Shown piece after piece: positions 59,919 through 64,000 of a DNA stretch of 64,000 nt (the first letter of the stretch is position 1; each line of letters begins with the position of its first letter). A program made the position numbers and the translations under genes. The notes under the pieces are model-generated. The model saw only the letters and a program-made list of their open reading frames with translations, made no database searches and was not told where the DNA came from. The stretch is from RGIG3178 sp942492795 (lineage in GTDB: Bacteria > Bacillota > Clostridia > Christensenellales > QAND01). The stretch spans positions 1,984,001-2,048,000 of the forward strand of contig OW818639.1 in NCBI GenBank assembly GCA_942492795.1. Direction: 5' to 3'.

Positions 59919-61751
59919 ATGTGCGGAATTGCAGGTTTGATCGATTACAGCGGCAACAAACCGGATATCTCCCAAAGGCGGGAAATGATGGATACCCTTT
60001 TGCGCAGGGGACCCGACGCACAGGGAGAATACCTGTCGGATTATGTGACATTGCTGCATGCCCGGCTTGCGGTCGTGGATATCGAAAACGGCATGCAGCC
60101 GATGCGTTGTTTTTTCAACGGCGGTGAATTTACCATTGTTTACAACGGCGAATTGTACAACACCGATGAAATACGCCGTCAACTGTTGCGAGAGGGTGAA
60201 TCGTTTCGCGGTCACAGCGATACGGAAGTGCTTGTGAAAGCCTACGCCCATTGGAAAGAGCGATGCCTTGAACGTCTTAATGGCATTTTTGCTTTCGCGA
60301 TTTGGGAAACAAACACACAAGAGCTGTTTATCGCGCGGGATCGGATGGGCGTTAAGCCTTTCTTCTTTGCACGGCCCAAAGGTGCGTTCCTGTTTGCATC
60401 GGAGATCAAGACGATTTTGAAGCATCCCGATGTGGAGCCGATCATCCATAGCAACGGCATTTCCGAACTGCTGTTCATCGGTCCCGGCCGGACGCCCGGA
60501 TGCGGCGTATTCCGCGATATTTTTGAACTTAGGCCGGGATACTGCGGAACGTTTTCTCCAAAAGGTATATGCATACATCCATACTTCAAGCTTTCCGATA
60601 AGCCCCACGCGGAAGATTTTGAAACGACCTCGTTGCATGTGCGAAAACTTGTCACCGACGCCATCGAGCGGCAGCTTGTAAGCGATGTCCCGATCGGCAC
60701 TTTTTTATCGGGCGGATTGGATTCAAGCATCATTTCCGCGGTTTCGAACGAAGTACTCAAAATGCGCGGGCAACGATTGCAAACCTTTTCCGTGACCTAT
60801 CTTGACAATGAAAAGCATTTCAGACCAAGCCATTTTCAACCGAACAGCGACGAAAGCTACATCCGCATCATGGTGGACTTTTTGGGATCGGACCATCATG
60901 ATTTGGTTATACGGACACCCGATCTGGTTCAGGCTCTCTATCGCGCAGTCGACGCCCGCGATTTGCCCGGGATGGCGGATGTGGATTCTTCCCTGCTGTT
61001 GTTTTGTGAAGATGTCAAAAAATATGTTACGGTGGCTCTTTCAGGCGAATGCGCAGACGAGATATTCGGCGGCTATCCGTGGTTCAGAGATGACAATATC
61101 CGTTCTATTGACGGTTTTCCGTGGGCGCAATCCACCGGATACCGAAGCACGTTCCTCGTCCAGAATCTTCGGAACCGTTTGAACGGATTGGAGGAAGTAA
61201 ACAGACGCTATCGTGAGACGCTTGGCGAAGTATCAAAAAAGCAGTGCTTAAGCCCGCTCGAATCGCGCATGCGGGAAATGGTGCACCTGAACATGTATTG
61301 GTTTATGCAGACGCTGCTGGACCGCAAAGACAGGATGAGCATGTACAGCGGTCTTGAGGTGCGCGTGCCGTTTTGTGATCACCGGATCGCACAATACCTT
61401 TACAGCGTGCCGTGGGAGATGAAGGAATATCAGGGCATGGAAAAAGGGTTGCTGCGCCATGCGATGGAAGGTTTGCTCCCGCCAAGCATCCTTTGGCGCA
61501 AGAAAAGCCCGTATCCCAAAACCCATGACCCAGGATATATGTCCGCTGTTTCGAGTGAGCTTACGCTACTGTTATGTGACAGCAACGCACCGCTATGGGA
61601 GTTGTTGGATAAAGAGGCAGTCCGGGGATTGCTGACAACAGACAGGCAGGAACCATGGTACGGCCAGTTGATGACGACACCGCAGACCATCGCATATTTT
61701 CTTCAAATGAATTACTGGATGCAGAAATACAATGTGAATATCAAAGTCTGA
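59919..61751 (+). CDS. asnB: Asparagine synthetase, glutamine-hydrolysing
   Basis: A class II amidotransferase. The catalytic Cys2 is exposed in MCGIAGLID; RRGPDAQGEY and YNGELYN belong to the glutaminase domain; FLSGGLDSSIIS is the ATP-PPi loop; SGECADEIFGGYPWF lies in the synthetase domain. The start is the ATG at 59919 with GAGGTG 7 nt upstream, since Cys must follow Met. It is 610 aa, full length. Confidence 0.95.
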   Translation: MCGIAGLIDYSGNKPDISQRREMMDTLLRRGPDAQGEYLSDYVTLLHARLAVVDIENGMQPMRCFFNGGEFTIVYNGELYNTDEIRRQLLREGESFRGHSDTEVLVKAYAHWKERCLERLNGIFAFAIWETNTQELFIARDRMGVKPFFFARPKGAFLFASEIKTILKHPDVEPIIHSNGISELLFIGPGRTPGCGVFRDIFELRPGYCGTFSPKGICIHPYFKLSDKPHAEDFETTSLHVRKLVTDAIERQLVSDVPIGTFLSGGLDSSIISAVSNEVLKMRGQRLQTFSVTYLDNEKHFRPSHFQPNSDESYIRIMVDFLGSDHHDLVIRTPDLVQALYRAVDARDLPGMADVDSSLLLFCEDVKKYVTVALSGECADEIFGGYPWFRDDNIRSIDGFPWAQSTGYRSTFLVQNLRNRLNGLEEVNRRYRETLGEVSKKQCLSPLESRMREMVHLNMYWFMQTLLDRKDRMSMYSGLEVRVPFCDHRIAQYLYSVPWEMKEYQGMEKGLLRHAMEGLLPPSILWRKKSPYPKTHDPGYMSAVSSELTLLLCDSNAPLWELLDKEAVRGLLTTDRQEPWYGQLMTTPQTIAYFLQMNYWMQKYNVNIKV

Positions 61752-61757
61752 ACCAAC

Positions 61758-61791
61758 AAAAAACGCCGGCGTTGCTCAGCCGGCGTTTTTG
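61758..61791. terminator. Bidirectional terminator between asnB and the Mrp gene
   Basis: A perfect 12-bp stem AAAAACGCCGGC / GCCGGCGTTTTT with an 8-nt loop, between convergent genes. It has T-runs on both strands. Confidence 0.92.
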
Positions 61792-61794
61792 GGA

Positions 61795-62622
61795 TCATGT
61801 GAGTTTTAGAAGCATATCTGTTACGGGCTTTAGGTAATCGCCGTTGTACAGTTCGATATTCCCGTTATCGACAAGTTGGGCTATTTCAGGCTGAACCGGT
61901 ATTTTAGCGATTGTGCCGATGTTATGATTTTTTGCAATTTCTTCCACATGGCTGTCCCCGAAAATACGGTGTTGGGTATGGCAATCGGGACATTCGAAAT
62001 AGGACATGTTTTCCACCAGCGCCAGAACCGGTATCTCCATCATCTCCGCCATCCTGACCGCCTTTTGCACGATCATGGAAACGAGCTCCTGCGGGGATGT
62101 CACGATGATGATGCCATCCATCGGTATGGACTGGAATATCGTCAGCGGCACATCGCCGGTACCGGGCGGCATATCGATGAACATATAATCGATATTGCTC
62201 CAAACCACGTCGGAATAAAACTGCTTTACCGTACCCGCCAGAACCGGTCCGCGCCAAACGACCGGATCCGTATTGTTTTCTAGCAATACGTTCATGGAGA
62301 TGATTTCGATCCCCGTTTTGCTCTTTACCGGGTAGATCGCGTTTTCGTCTCCGGTTGCCTTTTCGTTAAGTCCAAAAGCTTTCGGGATGGAAGGACCCGT
62401 TATGTCCGCATCCATGATGGCGGTGCGATAACCGAGCCTGTTCATGGCGACCGCCAACAGAGATGTTGTCAGTGATTTTCCAACACCTCCCTTGCCGCTT
62501 ACAATACCGATGGTATGTTTGATGCTGCTGTATTCGTTTAGTTTGACAGAAAAGTCAGTTTCCTGTCTGTCGGCACACTCCGTGCCGCATGATTCACAGT
62601 TGCCACCGCATCCTTGATCCAT
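61795..62622 (-). CDS. mrp: Mrp/NBP35-type Fe-S cluster carrier ATPase
   Basis: 275 residues. Cys5, Cys9, Cys12 and Cys16 form an N-terminal NBP35-like cluster motif. The deviant Walker A GKGGVGKS is at 43-50, DADITGPSIPK and DMPPGTGDVPL follow, and a CPDC pair (ECPDC) lies in the second half for the bridging cluster. It carries [4Fe-4S] clusters to apoproteins. The window holds many possible clients (IorA, NfnB, QueG-like, RlmD). The ATG has GAGGAG upstream. Confidence 0.94.
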   Translation of the reverse strand: MDQGCGGNCESCGTECADRQETDFSVKLNEYSSIKHTIGIVSGKGGVGKSLTTSLLAVAMNRLGYRTAIMDADITGPSIPKAFGLNEKATGDENAIYPVKSKTGIEIISMNVLLENNTDPVVWRGPVLAGTVKQFYSDVVWSNIDYMFIDMPPGTGDVPLTIFQSIPMDGIIIVTSPQELVSMIVQKAVRMAEMMEIPVLALVENMSYFECPDCHTQHRIFGDSHVEEIAKNHNIGTIAKIPVQPEIAQLVDNGNIELYNGDYLKPVTDMLLKLT

Positions 62623-62704
62623 TTTGTTTCTCCTCTCTCGTATTGAAAACAGTTTATGATCGATTCTAGTCTATCGTGTCCGGTATGTCCCGATTCTTCC
62701 TATC

Positions 62705-63715
62705 CTATTGGATTGTCTGTTTTCTGGCGATTCTATTTCTGTATGCCCGATAATAGCAGTCCACCGTATCCCAAATCATGACGACGAGTATGATCGCGCT
62801 CAAAATAAACGCTCCTTTTTCAAACACGTTCATCGCGACTGTTTTGGTGACGGAAAACAACCTTGCCATTTTAGCAATAAATGCCTCATTGAAAACGCCG
62901 GCATAGTTGAAAAAGTAGATGATATAGGCTGTGTTGCCAATGTTGTATATTGCGTTGAGACTCGCCAACGGAATATTCCAATAACCGTACACCAGTTTGC
63001 CAATGGAAACCATCCACGAACTGATCGCCAGTGAAATCACAAACGGAACCAGCGTGATCAGGATGTGGGATTGGAACAACGCGACGACCGGTTTCCCGTT
63101 GTCATACCACGCCAAATATTGCGGGAAGCGTATCATAACCGTTACCCAAATGATATTGAGAATGATGGAAAGCACCAAAGAGACAGCAACCGGCCTGCGC
63201 AATATTTTGCGCACCTGACGCGGCATTTCGGGAAGATTGGTCGCCGACCATGATGCCCTGCTTTTTCGTCTTCGGACATATTCATACACCGCAAACCCGA
63301 TTGTGACGGTCGTAAAGGATATCAATGCGGCGATACAAATGCTCTTGAGGCAGGAAAGCGAAATAGCGATCAGCAATGCTGTTATGGAAGGCTTTTCGGT
63401 GATCGTAATGATATCCGCAATAAGGCTGGCAATCAAGACTGCGGTGAACAGAATAAAGCCGACAAGCTTCCATGCCCGCAGATAGTCATCGAATACTGCG
63501 GGTGAAATCAAATACCGTTTATTCGTACGGTATTGCTCTGCCATTTCCGAAGGGTCACCCAAAGAATGCAGTGTTTTTAAAACCTCGTCATCCGTCGGAT
63601 TCTCCTTGAGCATGGAATCGATTCGGCTTATCAACGCGGTTTTGACCTTTTCACGGTCAGTTTCGGGCAATCTTTGAATCGTATCATATACATACCGTTC
63701 AATGAGCGGATTCAT
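62705..63715 (-). CDS. HAAS-domain (DUF1700-like) multi-pass membrane protein
   Basis: 336 residues. An N-terminal helical HAAS-type domain (~1-70; MNPLIERYVYDTIQRLPE and LHSLGDPSEMAEQYR) is followed by about seven membrane helices. Such proteins usually pair with a PadR-type regulator, which would lie beyond the right edge if present. The ATG at 63715 has GGAAGG 7 nt upstream. The function is unknown. Confidence 0.82.
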   Translation of the reverse strand: MNPLIERYVYDTIQRLPETDREKVKTALISRIDSMLKENPTDDEVLKTLHSLGDPSEMAEQYRTNKRYLISPAVFDDYLRAWKLVGFILFTAVLIASLIADIITITEKPSITALLIAISLSCLKSICIAALISFTTVTIGFAVYEYVRRRKSRASWSATNLPEMPRQVRKILRRPVAVSLVLSIILNIIWVTVMIRFPQYLAWYDNGKPVVALFQSHILITLVPFVISLAISSWMVSIGKLVYGYWNIPLASLNAIYNIGNTAYIIYFFNYAGVFNEAFIAKMARLFSVTKTVAMNVFEKGAFILSAIILVVMIWDTVDCYYRAYRNRIARKQTIQ

Positions 63716-64000
63716 GCACTTTCCTTCCTTCGCGGGTCCCGTCGTTTGTTGAAACCATCTGCCCGCCCACCATCGTCGAACAGTTAATCGGATGGCATAG
63801 CCGGTTGACTTTCATGGGAGTCTGCATTTTGCTGTCATTTTTCCACAGCTTTCTTTGCCATTCTATTGTGTTTTATAGGACCTTGTCAATTGCCCTGTCC
63901 GATTGACAGCAGCGTTTAATGTATTCCTTGCAGATAAATCGCCCCGGATTCTTGACTATAAAGCCTTAAAACGCTATGCTCAATGGCAATGATGAATTGT
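63716..64000. other. Upstream region of the HAAS-domain gene to window end
   Basis: No convincing gene is seen. On the minus strand TTGACA (63884-63889), 18-nt spacer, TAGAAT (63860-63865) is a good promoter candidate, giving a leader of about 138 nt. No regulator gene such as padR is visible within this stretch. Confidence 0.55.

Noticed and set aside
63699..63815. 38-codon minus-strand ORF overlapping the HAAS gene start
   Set aside because: No ribosome site, no recognisable motif, and it overlaps a gene with a good ribosome site.
1..64000. CRISPR array, tRNA/rRNA genes, transposons, prophage, replication origin
   Set aside because: No spaced direct repeats, cloverleaf candidates, transposase or integrase genes, or DnaA-box cluster were recognised in a read-through by eye; a dedicated scan could still find a missed small RNA.

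Overview
The window looks like chromosomal core DNA from an endospore-lineage Firmicute of the class Clostridia. The evidence is gene order (pta-ackA-yceD-rpmF-plsX-acpP-rnc-smc-ftsY / ylxM-ffh-rpsP-khpA-rimM-trmD-rplS-rbgA-rnhB-yraN-comM-dprA-topA-trmFO-hslVU), a YlbJ sporulation protein, AGGAGG-type Shine-Dalgarno sites, frequent TTG starts, and ferredoxin-based anaerobic metabolism (IorAB, NfnAB, acetate kinase). I cannot resolve the order or genus. No tRNA, rRNA, CRISPR array, insertion sequence or prophage was seen.

Region 1 (1-29.3 kb, all on the minus strand) is housekeeping. Reading downstream from pta, it covers acetate metabolism, ribosomal protein L32, phospholipid and fatty-acid synthesis (plsX, acpP), RNase III, SMC, FtsY, the SRP/ribosome-maturation operon, then RNase HII, YraN, ComM, DprA, TopA, TrmFO, HslVU and RNase J (cut by the window edge). 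Consensus promoters and intrinsic terminators divide it into pta-ackA, yceD-rpmF, plsX..ftsY, ylxM..trmD, and rplS followed by rbgA and beyond. A 1258-residue protein with two glycosyltransferase modules sits between yraN and comM.

Region 2 (29.4-35.8 kb) has tmcAL, a patatin-like lipase, ylbJ, a coiled-coil protein, coaD, rsmD, a 5-formyl-THF cyclo-ligase and alr.

Region 3 (35.8-43.7 kb) is a metabolic module. An operon encoding two phenylacetate-CoA-ligase-like enzymes, indolepyruvate:ferredoxin oxidoreductase (IorAB) and a double-ACT protein is divergent from nfnAB (ferredoxin/NADH/NADP bifurcation). The two share a 260-bp promoter region, and the ligase side has an 80-nt leader that may hide its ribosome binding site.

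Region 4 (43.7-51.7 kb) is more accessory and partly AT-rich: a GT2-GtrA fusion, an acetyltransferase, an orphan PTS IIB, an RlmD-type methyltransferase behind a long inverted repeat, a winged-helix protein, a DUF2200 protein, a diguanylate cyclase and a sirtuin.

Region 5 (51.8-64 kb) carries an MFS transporter, an FMN nitronate-monooxygenase/FabK-like enzyme, a methyltransferase, a short QueG-like Fe-S protein, a Rieske-FAD oxidoreductase, a YyaL-type thioredoxin-domain protein, asparagine synthetase, a Mrp/NBP35 Fe-S ATPase and a HAAS-type membrane protein. All similarities are recognised from sequence motifs by eye; no database search was run.
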